Origin: JBIQKZ01 sp044464765
GTDB taxonomy: Bacteria > Pseudomonadota > Gammaproteobacteria > Burkholderiales > Burkholderiaceae_B
Reading direction: 5' to 3'
Assembly (NCBI GenBank): GCA_044464765.1
Contig: JBIQKZ010000017.1
Coordinates: 1-64,000, forward strand
DNA: 64,000 nucleotides
The notes beneath the pieces are model-generated. The model ran no database searches. It had not been told where the DNA came from and saw only the letters and a list, made by a program, of their open reading frames with translations. Below, one piece after another: positions 35,848 to 45,628 of the stretch. Each line of letters begins with the position of its first letter. Position 1 is the stretch's first letter. A program made the translations under genes and the position numbers.

Positions 35848-37107
35848 ATGAGTCAAGACGCAAATTTCAGCCGTCAACCGGTCCCTGCGCACGCCCGGAA
35901 AAGCGCGCTCGCGCTCAGCCTGGTGATGCTTGGCCTGACCTTCTTTTCGGCCAGCATGTGGACGGGCGGCGCACTGGGCGCCGGCCTGCGCTTCAATGAC
36001 TTCTTCCTGGCCGTCGTGGTCGGCAACCTGCTGCTGGCCGCCTATACCTCGGCACTTGGCTACATCGGCGCCAGAACAGGCCTGTCCACCCATATGCTGG
36101 CGCACTACTCGTTCGGAACAAAGGGGTCATGGCTGGCTTCTTTGCTGCTGGGCGGCACCCAGGTCGGCTGGTTCGGTGTCGGGGTGGCCATGTTCGCCAT
36201 TCCGGTCGGCAAGGCAACGGGGTGGGACATCAACTTCCTGGTCTTCGTGTCGGGCACCCTTATGACGCTGACCGTGTACTTTGGAATTGCCGGCCTGACG
36301 TTATTGTCAGCTATTGCCGTGCCCGCCATTATTATCCTGGGCAGCTATTCCGTTTGGCTGGCAGTTGGGCAAGCCGGCGGCCTGGACGCCCTGCGGCAGA
36401 TCACGCCTGTCGAACCCATGCCCCTAAGCACCGCCATTGCGCTGGTGATTGGTTCGTTCATCAGCGCAGGCACCCTGACCGCCGACTTCGTCCGTTTCGG
36501 GCGCAGCGCGCGTACGGCCATCGCTATTTGCATTGTGGCGTTCTTTCTGGGCAATTCATTGATGTTCATCTTCGGCGCTGCCGGCGCAGCCGCCGTGGGC
36601 GAGCCAGACATCAGCGATGTCATGATGGCCCAAGGCCTGCTGCTGCCCGCCATCATCGTACTGGGGCTGAACATCTGGACCACGAACGACAATGCCTTGT
36701 ATGCGTCTGGCCTGGGCTTTGCCAACATCACCGGCCTGTCCAGCCGAAGCCTGGCGGTGGTCAATGGCGCATTGGGCACTTTGCTGGCCTTATGGCTTTA
36801 CAACCACTTCGTGGGCTGGCTGACCTTTTTATCGGCCGCCATATCCCCGGTTGGCGGCGTCATCATCGCCGATTTCCTGCTACGCCGCGCCCGATACGAC
36901 CGGTTCCCCGTAGCAGATCCTCTAATAATCCACTGGCCGGCCATGGCGGCGGTCGCCATTGGCATTCTCGGCGGCCACCTGCTGCCCGGCATCGTGCCCC
37001 TTAACGCAGTCGTTTGTACCATCTTGGTCTACGGGCTTTCACTGCGGGTGTTTCCGCGCCCTGCCGCGCAAATAATTCCACCCGAAACCTCCCAGCACAA
37101 TCACTAG
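35848..37107 (+). CDS. codB: Cytosine permease-type NCS1 transporter
   Basis: A 419-residue protein of about 12 helices. NCS1 landmarks include FFSASMWTGGALGAGLRFNDF near the N-terminus and LGLNIWTTNDNALYASGLG in the second half, as in CodB. It should import cytosine or a related base. The ATG at 35848 is preferred over a TTG at 35836. No cytosine deaminase is adjacent, but a fungal-type one lies 3.1 kb to the right. Its last 69 bp overlap the opposing FTR1 gene. Confidence 0.87.
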   Translation: MSQDANFSRQPVPAHARKSALALSLVMLGLTFFSASMWTGGALGAGLRFNDFFLAVVVGNLLLAAYTSALGYIGARTGLSTHMLAHYSFGTKGSWLASLLLGGTQVGWFGVGVAMFAIPVGKATGWDINFLVFVSGTLMTLTVYFGIAGLTLLSAIAVPAIIILGSYSVWLAVGQAGGLDALRQITPVEPMPLSTAIALVIGSFISAGTLTADFVRFGRSARTAIAICIVAFFLGNSLMFIFGAAGAAAVGEPDISDVMMAQGLLLPAIIVLGLNIWTTNDNALYASGLGFANITGLSSRSLAVVNGALGTLLALWLYNHFVGWLTFLSAAISPVGGVIIADFLLRRARYDRFPVADPLIIHWPAMAAVAIGILGGHLLPGIVPLNAVVCTILVYGLSLRVFPRPAAQIIPPETSQHNH

Positions 37108-38985
37108 CATGCACAACTGCGCCGCAAGCGTTTGGGTCGTGGGATAGATGCCCAGGATATCGATGCGTGGCGCCGCCACCGGCGTTGCCCCAATCCAGCC
37201 GGCCTCCTGAAGCCCGCCCACCCCTTTGCCGATCAACACGATGGCCAGCAGCCCCACCAACACTGAAGTGATGGAAAAGAATTTGCCGATGGGCATACGC
37301 GCGCTGGTGCGCAACAGTACCCAGGCGATCACCACAAGCAAAGCGACAGCCACCAGAAACCCGACCAGCAGGGCGCCCGAATTACCATCGGCCGCCAATG
37401 CTGAAAAAAAGAGCACGGTTTCAAAAACCTCGCGATAGACCGCAATAAACGCCAATGCAAACAACGCCCAGGCGGAGCGTCGTGTCATTGCGGCACTAAC
37501 CTTTTCTGACAAATAAGCATGCCAGCGGCCCGCACTGCTTTTTTGATGCATCCACAAGCCCACGCACAGCAACACAACCGCCGCCGTGACCGATCCCAGG
37601 CCTTCAGTAACCTCGCGGCTGGCGCCGCTGATGGAAACCACATAGGTGGCGGCGGCCCACGTCAGGCCACCCGCCACCAGGGCGCTGATCCATCCAGCAT
37701 GCACATGACGCAAAGCGGCGCCCCGATCCGCCTTACGCAAAAAGGCAATGATTCCAATGACAATCAGCAAGGCCTCCAGACCCTCGCGCAAGAGAATGGT
37801 CAGAGCCCCCAGAAAGGTGGTCATCGGCTCGGCGACGCTTGTGCCCAGTTCCGCATCCACCTGTGCAAACAGTTCGTCCAGACGCCGAGCCTGGGCCTCG
37901 GCCTGCTCGACCGACCCGTTACCGACCGCCGCACGATAGGCCAGCATGCCGTCTTCAACCGCTGTCAGCAGCGCTTTATTCTTTGCGCCCACTTTGGGTT
38001 CAAGCGGTTCAAAGCCGTCCAGATAGGCTGAAAGCGCCAGCCGGGTTGCCGCGCTGCGATCGCCATCGCGCAAAGCCGCCAGGCTTTCCGCCAGCCGCAG
38101 GCGCGAGAGCGCGACGCCCATCGTTTTATCGGCCTCGACCGCCTGCGGTTCGGAGCGCAAATACGCGGTGACATCGCGCGCGTCATCAGCCGACATCGAT
38201 TGGGCCGCAGCCACTTCCGTCAGGGTGGTTAACGCCGCCAAATCAGGATAATGAGCCCGGATGGACGCATTCTCTTCCCACAACGTCTTGCCTCGATTGC
38301 GCATTGCCGTATCGTTGGCCAAACCACCCACATAGAACGCCAGCGCCCAGCGCTCGTCTTCAGGCAACCCAACGAAACTTGCCATGGACGTCCCTTCAAC
38401 CCCTTGCGTGATCACTTGGTATAACGCCATCACACTACGAGAACGGGCACGCCCTTCGTCCGTGAAAGCAATGGGTTCAGGATCCAGCCCCGCCGCCAGT
38501 GGGCCATCTCCATTGCCTGAGGCGCCATGGCAGGATGCGCAGAGCGAAGCATAAAGCTTGCCTCCCACGGCAAGATCAGGCACCGAGGCAGGCGCAACAG
38601 GAATTGGATAGGCCTTGATCAGCAGCGCATTGGCCTGGTGAGCTAGATCGGCCACCTGCGCGCCATCCGCCTTGTCGACAACCGCTTTACCCAAGGTATC
38701 GATCATCTCGGCGATCGCCGCCTTGCCCGGATGCGCCGGCAACTGCTGAATCTGTCTGGCCGCATTCTGTGTGAAGTCCAGCATTTCGGCGTACTCGCCT
38801 TCACTGATTACCGCGCCGTCCTTCACCGCGCCGCCATAATCAACCGCAACATAATCCAGTAGCTGCCAAAGCTGCTTGGCACCCGGCCCCTGCCCTGAAT
38901 CTGTTTGCGCCACGCCAATGCCCGACAAAACCAACACACTGACAACGGCAACCACCCACTGCTGCAACATCCGCACAGAACACAT
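37039..38985 (-). CDS. FTR1-family iron permease fused to an N-terminal cytochrome c domain
   Basis: A 648-residue protein. A signal peptide (about 1-26) leads to a periplasmic region with a c-type haem site C149-A-S-C152-H153, then a helical periplasmic linker, then a seven-helix FTR1 permease from about 388. The two iron-binding REXXE motifs are R400-E404 (REGLE) and R518-E522 (REVFE). FTR1/EfeU permeases take up ferrous/ferric iron coupled to oxidation; the cytochrome could accept the electrons. No EfeO or EfeB gene is adjacent. The 3' end overlaps codB by 69 bp on the opposite strand. Confidence 0.9.
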   Translation of the reverse strand: MCSVRMLQQWVVAVVSVLVLSGIGVAQTDSGQGPGAKQLWQLLDYVAVDYGGAVKDGAVISEGEYAEMLDFTQNAARQIQQLPAHPGKAAIAEMIDTLGKAVVDKADGAQVADLAHQANALLIKAYPIPVAPASVPDLAVGGKLYASLCASCHGASGNGDGPLAAGLDPEPIAFTDEGRARSRSVMALYQVITQGVEGTSMASFVGLPEDERWALAFYVGGLANDTAMRNRGKTLWEENASIRAHYPDLAALTTLTEVAAAQSMSADDARDVTAYLRSEPQAVEADKTMGVALSRLRLAESLAALRDGDRSAATRLALSAYLDGFEPLEPKVGAKNKALLTAVEDGMLAYRAAVGNGSVEQAEAQARRLDELFAQVDAELGTSVAEPMTTFLGALTILLREGLEALLIVIGIIAFLRKADRGAALRHVHAGWISALVAGGLTWAAATYVVSISGASREVTEGLGSVTAAVVLLCVGLWMHQKSSAGRWHAYLSEKVSAAMTRRSAWALFALAFIAVYREVFETVLFFSALAADGNSGALLVGFLVAVALLVVIAWVLLRTSARMPIGKFFSITSVLVGLLAIVLIGKGVGGLQEAGWIGATPVAAPRIDILGIYPTTQTLAAQLCMLVIVLGGFGWNYLRGRARKHPQ

Positions 38986-39011
38986 AAATACTCAGTCAAT
39001 AACTCAAATAA

Positions 39012-39026
39012 TAATAAGATTTATTA
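39012..39026. promoter_or_regulatory. Fur-box-like palindrome upstream of the FTR1 gene
   Basis: A perfect inverted repeat TAATAA-GAT-TTATTA centred 34 bp upstream of the FTR1-cytochrome start. By my hand alignment, 12 of 19 positions match the classical Fur consensus. Iron control of an iron permease is expected, but the AT-rich setting makes chance symmetry possible. Confidence 0.4.
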
Positions 39027-39201
39027 CTGTAATCCTATTTTTTGTTGCCGTGTCGAATTAATATATGATTCAGAAAAAATGCACCGATTTCTCCCGTGCA
39101 AAAAATGGGTGTCTAACTGAAAACTTGGTCATCCAGAGCGTTCATCGTCGATGCCAGGGAAAAATGCGCATTCAAACTACAAATCCACTCAAGGAGACGA
39201 C

Positions 39202-39930
39202 ATGACAGATACCTACGTAATCATCCATGGCGCGTGGCATACAGGCGCCGAAATGGAAGCCGTCGCGGATCATATACGCAAAGAAGGACATGTCGTTCAT
39301 TGCCCCACCTTGGCGGGAAATCGGCCGGAAGATGATCGCAACGCGCTCGGGCTGGACGACGCCATCAACTCGGCGATCGACTATATCAAGGAAAACGACT
39401 TGCACGATGTGCGTCTGGTGGGCCACAGCTATGGCGGCATGGTCATTTCAGGCGTGGCCGATCGCGCCCTGGACCGCCTCAAACGATTGGTTTACGTCAA
39501 TGCCTTCGTGCCTCTGGACGGCCAGTGTCTGAACGACATGGTTCCACCGCATTATGTAGAGTTATTCGATGCGGTCGCGGCTGAAAACAACAATGCGGTC
39601 ATGCTGCCCTTCCCCATCTGGCGCGAAGCCTTCATCAACGACGCCGACCTCGCCTTGGCCGAATCCAGTTTTGCAAAGCTGAACCCGCACCCGTATCGCA
39701 TGTTTACCGATCCAATCTCGCTAAAGCAGCCTCTGGCGCAGTTGCCTATTGGAAAGTCCTATCTGAATTGCCAGCAGGACACCGCGTTGCCCCATGGCCT
39801 TCCCTGGCACCCACGCCTGTCCGAGCGGCTGGGCCTGTTCCGGCTCGTCGAGTGCCCTGGCAGCCACGAAACCTGGTTCTCGAACCCAGCCCGGTTGGCA
39901 CAAGCCATCATCGAAGCAGGCCGCGATTAA
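39202..39930 (+). CDS. Alpha/beta hydrolase (small esterase/methylesterase type)
   Basis: A 242-residue protein starting at the ATG at 39202, which has AAGGAG upstream; the frame opens earlier but that part is not conserved. The nucleophile elbow is GHSYGG with S76, and a C-terminal CPGSHETWFSNP supplies the catalytic His. The N-terminal IHGAWHTG supplies the oxyanion hole. The short cap resembles plant hydroxynitrile lyase/methylesterase relatives (the SABP2-like branch). Substrate unknown; it stands alone. Confidence 0.87.
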   Translation: MTDTYVIIHGAWHTGAEMEAVADHIRKEGHVVHCPTLAGNRPEDDRNALGLDDAINSAIDYIKENDLHDVRLVGHSYGGMVISGVADRALDRLKRLVYVNAFVPLDGQCLNDMVPPHYVELFDAVAAENNNAVMLPFPIWREAFINDADLALAESSFAKLNPHPYRMFTDPISLKQPLAQLPIGKSYLNCQQDTALPHGLPWHPRLSERLGLFRLVECPGSHETWFSNPARLAQAIIEAGRD

Positions 39931-39998
39931 GGCCGCAATCCAGTCCTCGGTGCTGATGCCAAACCCAAGCGCATCGCAGGTCGTATGCCGCGAACCCT

Positions 39999-40201
39999 GC
40001 GTTGTCCGGAGCGGGTATAGGCTGGCCGGAGTAAGGCGTGCGCCGCGGCAGCTAGGAAGGACGGGGGATTTCGGCCTAATCTGTTCGAGCACCGCAGCCG
40101 CCAACGGCGGCGAGGGCGAGTTATTAGGCCGCCCGTCCTGACGACGCAGACGCGGATAAAGCACGCCGTGCCGGCCAGCCTATACCCGCTCCGGACAACG
40201 C
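39999..40201. repeat. 203-bp inverted-repeat element between convergent genes
   Basis: Perfect 31-bp outer arms lie at 39999-40029 (begins GCGTTGTCCGGAGCGGG) and 40171-40201. Symmetry continues imperfectly inwards, with AGGACGGG and CGGCCTAAT words on both sides, to a central CCGCC/GGCGG hairpin near 40105. Transcribed in either direction it would fold into a long stem. It occupies most of the 309-bp gap between the esterase and the cytosine deaminase. It could be a MITE/REP-like repeat or a bidirectional terminator. Confidence 0.8.
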
Positions 40202-40239
40202 CTTAAGAACTCAACCCAACCACAACCCCCCCACCCAAC

Positions 40240-40677
40240 CTAAACCCCAATATCCTCATTCCACAACCCAGGCTGATCCCGAATAAAGTCACGCATCATT
40301 GCAATGCAAGCCTCGTCCTGCAGAACATCCACCTGAACCCCACGTTCGCGCAATAACGCTTCATCGCCCATAAACGTTTGATTCTCGCCCACCACCACTC
40401 GCGGTATTCCATAGAGCAAGATAGCGCCGGTGCACATGGAACATGGAGACAGCGTTGTATAGATAACCGACTCGCGATACACACTGGCCGGTTGCCGGCC
40501 CGCGTTCTCGAATGCATCCATTTCGCCATGCAGAATCGCGCTGCCCTGCTGCACACGACGATTATGGCCCCGACCGATAATCCGGCCCTGATGCACAATC
40601 ACCGAGCCGATCGGGATACCGCCTTCGTTCAAACCAAGGCGGGCCTGCTCGATCGCGGCCTGTAAAAATTGATCCAT
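40240..40677 (-). CDS. Fungal-type cytosine deaminase (CDD/dCMP deaminase fold)
   Basis: A 145-residue zinc deaminase. The Zn ligands are H50 in HGE (with catalytic E52), C79 and C82 in PCSMC. The segments YTTLSPCSMCTGAILLYGIP and the C-terminal NEDIGV closely resemble yeast Fcy1 rather than bacterial CodA, which belongs to the amidohydrolases. The start at 40677 has AAGGA upstream. It probably converts cytosine to uracil, salvaging base imported by the nearby CodB-type permease. Confidence 0.88.
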   Translation of the reverse strand: MDQFLQAAIEQARLGLNEGGIPIGSVIVHQGRIIGRGHNRRVQQGSAILHGEMDAFENAGRQPASVYRESVIYTTLSPCSMCTGAILLYGIPRVVVGENQTFMGDEALLRERGVQVDVLQDEACIAMMRDFIRDQPGLWNEDIGV

Positions 40678-40733
40678 GGCATTCCTTTTATAGGTGATCG
40701 CGCGTTGAACAACGCAGCCGCGCAAACCGGCCA

Positions 40734-41087
40734 TCAGGCATACATAGGCTTGTTGTCGACCAGACGCAGCCAGCCTTTGACAATGCGATAAATAAACCAG
40801 ACGAACGCAGCAAGCAAGATCGCATAGCCCACCACCACCGTGAGCAGGATAAATCCGATGATGGTCCACAGGACACTGAACCAGAATGTGCGGATCTGCC
40901 AACGGAAATGTGATTCGATCCAGGTGCCGCGCACATCGCCCTGCTTCACATAATTGATGATAATGGCAATGATCGACGTGACGCCCAGGATAAGCGACGC
41001 CGCCTGCAAGGCATAAACAACCGTGGCGACAGTCTTGGCGCTTTTGTTCTGCTCGGTATCGGGTGGAAATACAACAGGTTCGGTCAT
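40734..41087 (-). CDS. Small DUF4870-like membrane protein
   Basis: A 117-residue protein with three predicted helices at roughly 20-42, 60-80 and 85-102. The tail IYRIVKGWLRLVDNKPM is the typical ending of DUF4870-like proteins. The start is the ATG at 41087. Function unknown. It lies 56 bp upstream of the deaminase on the same strand and may share its transcript. Confidence 0.75.
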   Translation of the reverse strand: MTEPVVFPPDTEQNKSAKTVATVVYALQAASLILGVTSIIAIIINYVKQGDVRGTWIESHFRWQIRTFWFSVLWTIIGFILLTVVVGYAILLAAFVWFIYRIVKGWLRLVDNKPMYA

Positions 41088-41229
41088 GACAGTGTCCAAG
41101 TTTACGCAGTATTTGCGATGAGTACTTTAGCACTATATAAGTGAAGCGGATAAGCAATAAGCTAACGATTCGTTCGTTTTTTGCTCCCTGCGCTTTAAGC
41201 TGACCCTTCCAATTTTCGAAGGGTACATC

Positions 41230-42234
41230 ATGTTGCTTAAATCACTTGCCAGCGTCGCCCTGCTTGCAGCGTCAGTGTCGCTGGCGCATGCAGCCGATCT
41301 GACATTGCTGAATGTTTCCTACGACCCCACCCGAGAACTGTATCAGGAATTCAACCAGGCATTCGCCAAAGACTGGCAAGCCAAGACGGGCGATACAGTC
41401 ACGATCAGACAATCCCACGGCGGCTCGGGCAAACAGGCCCGCACGGTGATCGACGGCCTTGCCGCCGACGTCGTCACCCTGGCGTTGGCATCAGACATCG
41501 ATGCACTGGCGGATCGCGGGGCGCTGGCGCAAGACTGGCAAGCCCGCTTGCCAAAGAACAGCGCACCCTATACGTCGACTATTGTCTTTCTCGTGCGCAA
41601 AGGCAACCCAAAAGGCATCAAGGACTGGAACGATCTGCTTCAGCCTGGGGTGCAGATCATCACCCCCAACCCCAAGACATCGGGCGGCGCACGCTGGAAC
41701 TACCTGGCTGCCTGGGGTTATGCGCTCGGTCGACCCGGCGGCAGCGTGGACAGCGCCAAGGAGTTCGTCGGCAAGCTGTACAAACAAGTGCCTGTCCTGG
41801 ATTCCGGCGCCCGCGGCTCAACCATCACCTTCGTTGAGCGCGGCATTGGCGATGTACTGCTGGCTTGGGAAAACGAAGCGTTACTGGCCATCAAAGAGCT
41901 AGGCCCGGACAAAGCTGAAATTGTCGTGCCCTCGGTCAGTATCCTGGCTGAGCCGCCTGTCGCCGTAGTTGACCGCACCGTCGACAAGCGCGAAACACGT
42001 GAATTGGCGACCGCCTACCTGCAGTTCCTGTATAGCGACATTGGCCAGGATATCGCAGCGCGCAACTACTATCGGCCAACATCGGAATCGGTGGCAAAAA
42101 AGTACGCCGACCAATATCCCGACATCACACTATTCACCATCGACGAAGTCGCAGGCCCCTGGCGCAAGGTGCAGAAAGAGCACTTCGGCGACGGCGGCAT
42201 CTTCGACCAGATCTATCAGCCCCAGAACCGCTAA
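41230..42234 (+). CDS. sbp: Sulfate ABC transporter periplasmic binding protein
   Basis: A 334-residue protein with signal peptide (cleavage near AHA at about 20). It has sulfate-binding hallmarks [42 protein letters not shown] and [19 protein letters not shown]. It binds sulfate or thiosulfate for the CysTWA importer encoded next, with a 6-bp gap to cysT. Confidence 0.95.
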   Translation: MLLKSLASVALLAASVSLAHAADLTLLNVSYDPTRELYQEFNQAFAKDWQAKTGDTVTIRQSHGGSGKQARTVIDGLAADVVTLALASDIDALADRGALAQDWQARLPKNSAPYTSTIVFLVRKGNPKGIKDWNDLLQPGVQIITPNPKTSGGARWNYLAAWGYALGRPGGSVDSAKEFVGKLYKQVPVLDSGARGSTITFVERGIGDVLLAWENEALLAIKELGPDKAEIVVPSVSILAEPPVAVVDRTVDKRETRELATAYLQFLYSDIGQDIAARNYYRPTSESVAKKYADQYPDITLFTIDEVAGPWRKVQKEHFGDGGIFDQIYQPQNR

Positions 42235-42240
42235 TCACCC

Positions 42241-43104
42241 ATGCAACTCGCCTTACCACAGCCAGCCGCCAGGCGTTCAGCGTTCAGGGTGCTGCCCGGG
42301 TTCAACCTCACCGTCGGCTTCACGCTGTTCTACCTGAGCCTGATCGTCCTGATTCCCCTGTCGACCCTTTTTCTCAAGACATTCAGCATGTCCTGGGGAG
42401 ACTTTATCGCGGCGGTCACGGCGCCCAGGGTCGTGGCCTCGTACAAGCTGACGTTCGGCGCCGCGCTGCTGGCAGCCGGCGTCAATGTCATCTTCGGCAC
42501 CATCGTCGCATGGATTCTGGTGCGTTACACCTTCCCCGGGAAAAAGCTGATAGACGCGCTCGTCGATCTGCCGTTCGCCTTGCCCACTGCCGTGGCGGGC
42601 ATTGCCCTGACCGCCCTGTATGCGACCAACGGCTGGATAGGTTCGATCCTGGAAAAGGCAGGCGTCCTGGTCGCCTATAAACCCCTGGGCATCGTTGTGG
42701 CCTTGATATTCATCGGCCTGCCATTCGTCGTTCGCACGGTGCAGCCCGTGCTGGAAGAGGCCGACAAAGAATTCGAGGAAGCCGCCGCCAGCCTGGGCGC
42801 CAGCCGCCTGCAAACATTTGCGCTGGTGATCTTTCCGGGCATTTTCCCCGCGCTGTTGACCGGCTTCGCCCTGGCCTTTGCCCGTGCCGCTGGCGAGTAC
42901 GGATCGGTCATCTTCATCGCCGGCAATATGCCCATGATTTCCGAAATCACCCCCTTGCTGATCGTTACCAAGCTGGAGCAATACGACTATGCCGGGGCGA
43001 CCGCCATCGCCCTGGTCATGCTGCTGATCTCGTTCTTCATGCTGCTGACTATCAACCTCCTGCAAGCCTGGGCCCGCCGGCGTGGGCTAAAGGAGCCATC
43101 CTGA
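42241..43104 (+). CDS. cysT: Sulfate ABC transporter permease CysT (CysU)
   Basis: A 287-residue inner-membrane permease with six helices. [20 protein letters not shown] and the EAA loop [22 protein letters not shown] are diagnostic for sulfate/molybdate permeases. It pairs with CysW, which starts one base after this gene ends. Confidence 0.95.
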   Translation: MQLALPQPAARRSAFRVLPGFNLTVGFTLFYLSLIVLIPLSTLFLKTFSMSWGDFIAAVTAPRVVASYKLTFGAALLAAGVNVIFGTIVAWILVRYTFPGKKLIDALVDLPFALPTAVAGIALTALYATNGWIGSILEKAGVLVAYKPLGIVVALIFIGLPFVVRTVQPVLEEADKEFEEAAASLGASRLQTFALVIFPGIFPALLTGFALAFARAAGEYGSVIFIAGNMPMISEITPLLIVTKLEQYDYAGATAIALVMLLISFFMLLTINLLQAWARRRGLKEPS

Positions 43105-43105
43105 C

Positions 43106-44014
43106 ATGTCCAGTATTGCATCCGCCTCACCCATTACTGTTCACGCCGCTTCACGCACACGCACGCCATCCGCGCTGCAGGAGCCCGTTTGGGTTCGCCT
43201 GCTCCTGATTGCAGCGGGGCTGGCCTTTCTGACGCTTTTTCTTTTTGTACCGTTGGTGGCGGTCTTTACCGAAGCCCTGAGCAAGGGCTGGGAAGCCTAC
43301 GGAGCCGCCATTCTTGAGCCTGACGCCCTGTCGGCCGCCCGCCTGACGCTGATCACCGCAGCCATCGCGGTTCCCTTGAATATCGTCTTCGGGGTCGCCG
43401 CTGCCTGGGCCATTGCCAAGTTCGAGTTTCGCGGCAAGAATATACTTCTAACCTTCATCGACCTGCCCTTTTCAATTTCGCCCGTGATTGCCGGCCTGAT
43501 CTATGTGCTGATGTTCGGTGCGGAAAGCTGGCTGGGTCCTTGGCTGCAAGCGCACGACATTCGCATCCTGTTCGCCGTGCCGGGTATTGTCCTGGCGACT
43601 ATTTTCGTCACCTTCCCCTTTGTCGCGCGCGAACTGATTCCGCTGATGCAGGCCCAAGGCGCCGACGAGGAGGAAGCCGCCCTGGTGCTGGGCGCATCGG
43701 GCTGGCAGACATTTCGCAGCGTCACCCTGCCCAACATCAAGTGGGGCCTGCTGTACGGCGTCATCTTGTGCAACGCGCGGGCCATGGGCGAGTTCGGCGC
43801 GGTTTCCGTGGTCTCCGGGCACATACGCGGCGAAACCAACACCATGCCGCTGCACGTCGAGATTCTTTACAACGAATACAACTTTGCCGCCGCCTTTGCC
43901 GTCGCTTCCCTTTTAGCGCTGCTGGCATTGGTGACGCTGGCAGTGAAATCCTTTATCGAATGGCGCCTGGAGCGGACCTTGTCCGACAGTGCGCGGCATG
44001 GAGCCATACAATGA
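43106..44014 (+). CDS. cysW: Sulfate ABC transporter permease CysW
   Basis: A 302-residue permease. It has [21 protein letters not shown] and the EAA loop [23 protein letters not shown], then [36 protein letters not shown], typical of CysW. The stop overlaps the cysA start by 4 bp (ATGA). Confidence 0.95.
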   Translation: MSSIASASPITVHAASRTRTPSALQEPVWVRLLLIAAGLAFLTLFLFVPLVAVFTEALSKGWEAYGAAILEPDALSAARLTLITAAIAVPLNIVFGVAAAWAIAKFEFRGKNILLTFIDLPFSISPVIAGLIYVLMFGAESWLGPWLQAHDIRILFAVPGIVLATIFVTFPFVARELIPLMQAQGADEEEAALVLGASGWQTFRSVTLPNIKWGLLYGVILCNARAMGEFGAVSVVSGHIRGETNTMPLHVEILYNEYNFAAAFAVASLLALLALVTLAVKSFIEWRLERTLSDSARHGAIQ

Positions 44015-45081
44015 GCATCGAAGTTCTGGACATCAGCAAGCGGTTCGGCGATTTTGTCGCGCTCAACAATGTTTCACTCAGCTTCCCGCAGGGCCAGCTG
44101 ACCGCCCTGCTGGGGCCGTCCGGATGCGGTAAAACCACCTTGCTGCGCATCATCGCCGGCCTGGCCCAGGCCGACAGCGGCCAGGTATTGCTGGACGGCG
44201 AAGACGCCTCGGCCAAGCACGTGCGCGAGCGCCAGGTTGGTTTCGTATTCCAGCACTATGTGTTGTTCAAGCACATGACGGTGTTCGACAACATTGCCTT
44301 CGGCCTGAAGGTCAAGCCTCGCCATCTGCGCCCCTCCAAGAGCGAAATCCGTGAACGTGTCGCCAAACTGCTGAATCTCGTCCAGCTTGATTGGCTGGCC
44401 GACCAGTATCCGTCCAATCTGTCGGGCGGTCAGCGCCAACGCATCGCCCTGGCCCGCGCCCTGGCCATAGAGCCGCGTGTGCTGCTGCTGGACGAGCCCT
44501 TCGGCGCCCTGGATGCCAAGGTTCGCAAAGAGCTGCGCCGCTGGTTGCGACGCCTGCACGACGAACTGCATGTCACGAGCATCTTCGTCACCCACGACCA
44601 GGAAGAAGCGCTGGAAGTCGCCGATCAAATCGTCGTGATCAACAAAGGTACGGTCGAACAGGTGGGCGCCCCCGAGGCCGTTTACAACCGTCCCGCGTCC
44701 CCTTTCGTTTATGGCTTCCTGGGGAACGTCAATCTGTTTCGCGGCCGGGTGCACGAAGGCGTGCTGCAGGCCGGGGCTGCACGGTTCGAGGCGCCATCCC
44801 ATCGCCAGGTGCGCGATGCGCATGGCGTGGGCTATGTGCGCCCGCACGAGCTGGACATACAACGTTATCGCACAAACGGCAATGGCCTTGCCGCACACCT
44901 GGTGCATGCGCATGCCATCGGCCCCTTGGTCCAGCTCGAGCTTGCCCGGGCGGACAACGACGAGATCATCGAGGCAGTGATCCCCAGCGAACAGTACAGC
45001 CGGATGGCATTCAAGCACGGCGAACAATTAATGGTTACACCCCGCCGCCTGGATGTATTCGTCGAGCAAAAGGCGGGGTAG
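44011..45081 (+). CDS. cysA: Sulfate/thiosulfate ABC transporter ATPase
   Basis: A 356-residue ATPase starting at the ATG at 44011. Walker A is GPSGCGKTT near 35-43, the [16 protein letters not shown] signature near 137, Walker [17 protein letters not shown] near 157, and a C-terminal TOBE-like regulatory domain after residue 240. It energises sulfate uptake with CysT and CysW. Confidence 0.95.
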   Translation: MSIEVLDISKRFGDFVALNNVSLSFPQGQLTALLGPSGCGKTTLLRIIAGLAQADSGQVLLDGEDASAKHVRERQVGFVFQHYVLFKHMTVFDNIAFGLKVKPRHLRPSKSEIRERVAKLLNLVQLDWLADQYPSNLSGGQRQRIALARALAIEPRVLLLDEPFGALDAKVRKELRRWLRRLHDELHVTSIFVTHDQEEALEVADQIVVINKGTVEQVGAPEAVYNRPASPFVYGFLGNVNLFRGRVHEGVLQAGAARFEAPSHRQVRDAHGVGYVRPHELDIQRYRTNGNGLAAHLVHAHAIGPLVQLELARADNDEIIEAVIPSEQYSRMAFKHGEQLMVTPRRLDVFVEQKAG

Positions 45082-45175
45082 CCGTGCAGCCGGCATGCAG
45101 CGAGGCCGAATGTGTAGAACGCCCCCGACCCGGCGCAAACCATCGCGATCGAGGGCCGCCGCTCTACAATACGGC

Positions 45176-45553
45176 ATGAGAATCCTGTTCAACGTCGTCG
45201 GAAGCCTTGCCGTCGTACTGGCCATTCTGGGAATTTTCCTGCCGTTGCTGCCCACGACCCCGTTCCTGCTGCTGGCGTCCGCCTGTTATCTGCGCGGCTC
45301 GACCCGCATGCATCAATGGCTTCTGAACAACCCGGTTTTTGGCAAGTATCTGCACGACATTCAAACAGGAAGTGGTCTGGCGCTGCGTACTCGCCTGATT
45401 GCACTGGCCGTCATGTGGGCTTCGCTGGGCTATTCAATTTACCTTGTGCCCCTCGTGGCGATCAAGGCGATCCTGGCGATTATCGGCGTCCTCGTCAGCC
45501 TGTACATCATGATTCGGCTGCGCCGGCCGCCGCAGTCGCGCGGCAAGCCGTAA
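45176..45553 (+). CDS. DUF454 (YbaN-like) inner-membrane protein
   Basis: A 125-residue membrane protein with the DUF454 core GIFLPLLPTTPFLLLASACYLRGS at about 21-44 and two further helices. The ATG at 45176 is chosen because the conserved region starts right after it. Function unknown. The stop codon lies inside a threefold GCCGTAA repeat. Confidence 0.87.
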   Translation: MRILFNVVGSLAVVLAILGIFLPLLPTTPFLLLASACYLRGSTRMHQWLLNNPVFGKYLHDIQTGSGLALRTRLIALAVMWASLGYSIYLVPLVAIKAILAIIGVLVSLYIMIRLRRPPQSRGKP

Positions 45554-45566
45554 GCCGTAAGCCGTA
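45546..45566. repeat. GCCGTAA triplicate at the DUF454 stop codon
   Basis: Three consecutive copies of GCCGTAA (the last one ending GCCGTAT) span the last codon and stop of the DUF454 gene. A copy-number change would only alter untranslated sequence. Confidence 0.7.
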
Positions 45567-45571
45567 TCCAA

Positions 45572-45628
45572 CAGCCTCTCAGGAGGCTGTCAGAAAATAT
45601 CGTATCATTAGGGCGAAAGTCTTCGCCC
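45572..45628 (+). terminator. Two consecutive hairpins in the leader before the Mrp operon
   Basis: Hairpin 1 (45572-45589) is CAGCCTC-TCAG-GAGGCTG. Hairpin 2 (45611-45628) is GGGCGAA-AGTC-TTCGCCC, ending 18 bp before the mrpA ATG. Neither has a long T-run. They may terminate the DUF454 transcript or form a structured leader for the antiporter mRNA; no Shine-Dalgarno sequence is obvious before that ATG. Confidence 0.45.

Noticed and set aside
40240..41157. A 305-residue deaminase with a long N-terminal extension
   Set aside because: The extension is the other-frame shadow of the DUF4870-like gene; the true start with a ribosome-binding site is at 40677.
43540..45081. A 513-residue CysA with a large N-terminal extension
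   Set aside because: The extension is a shifted-frame reading of cysW; the ATGA overlap at 44011 gives a normal CysA start.
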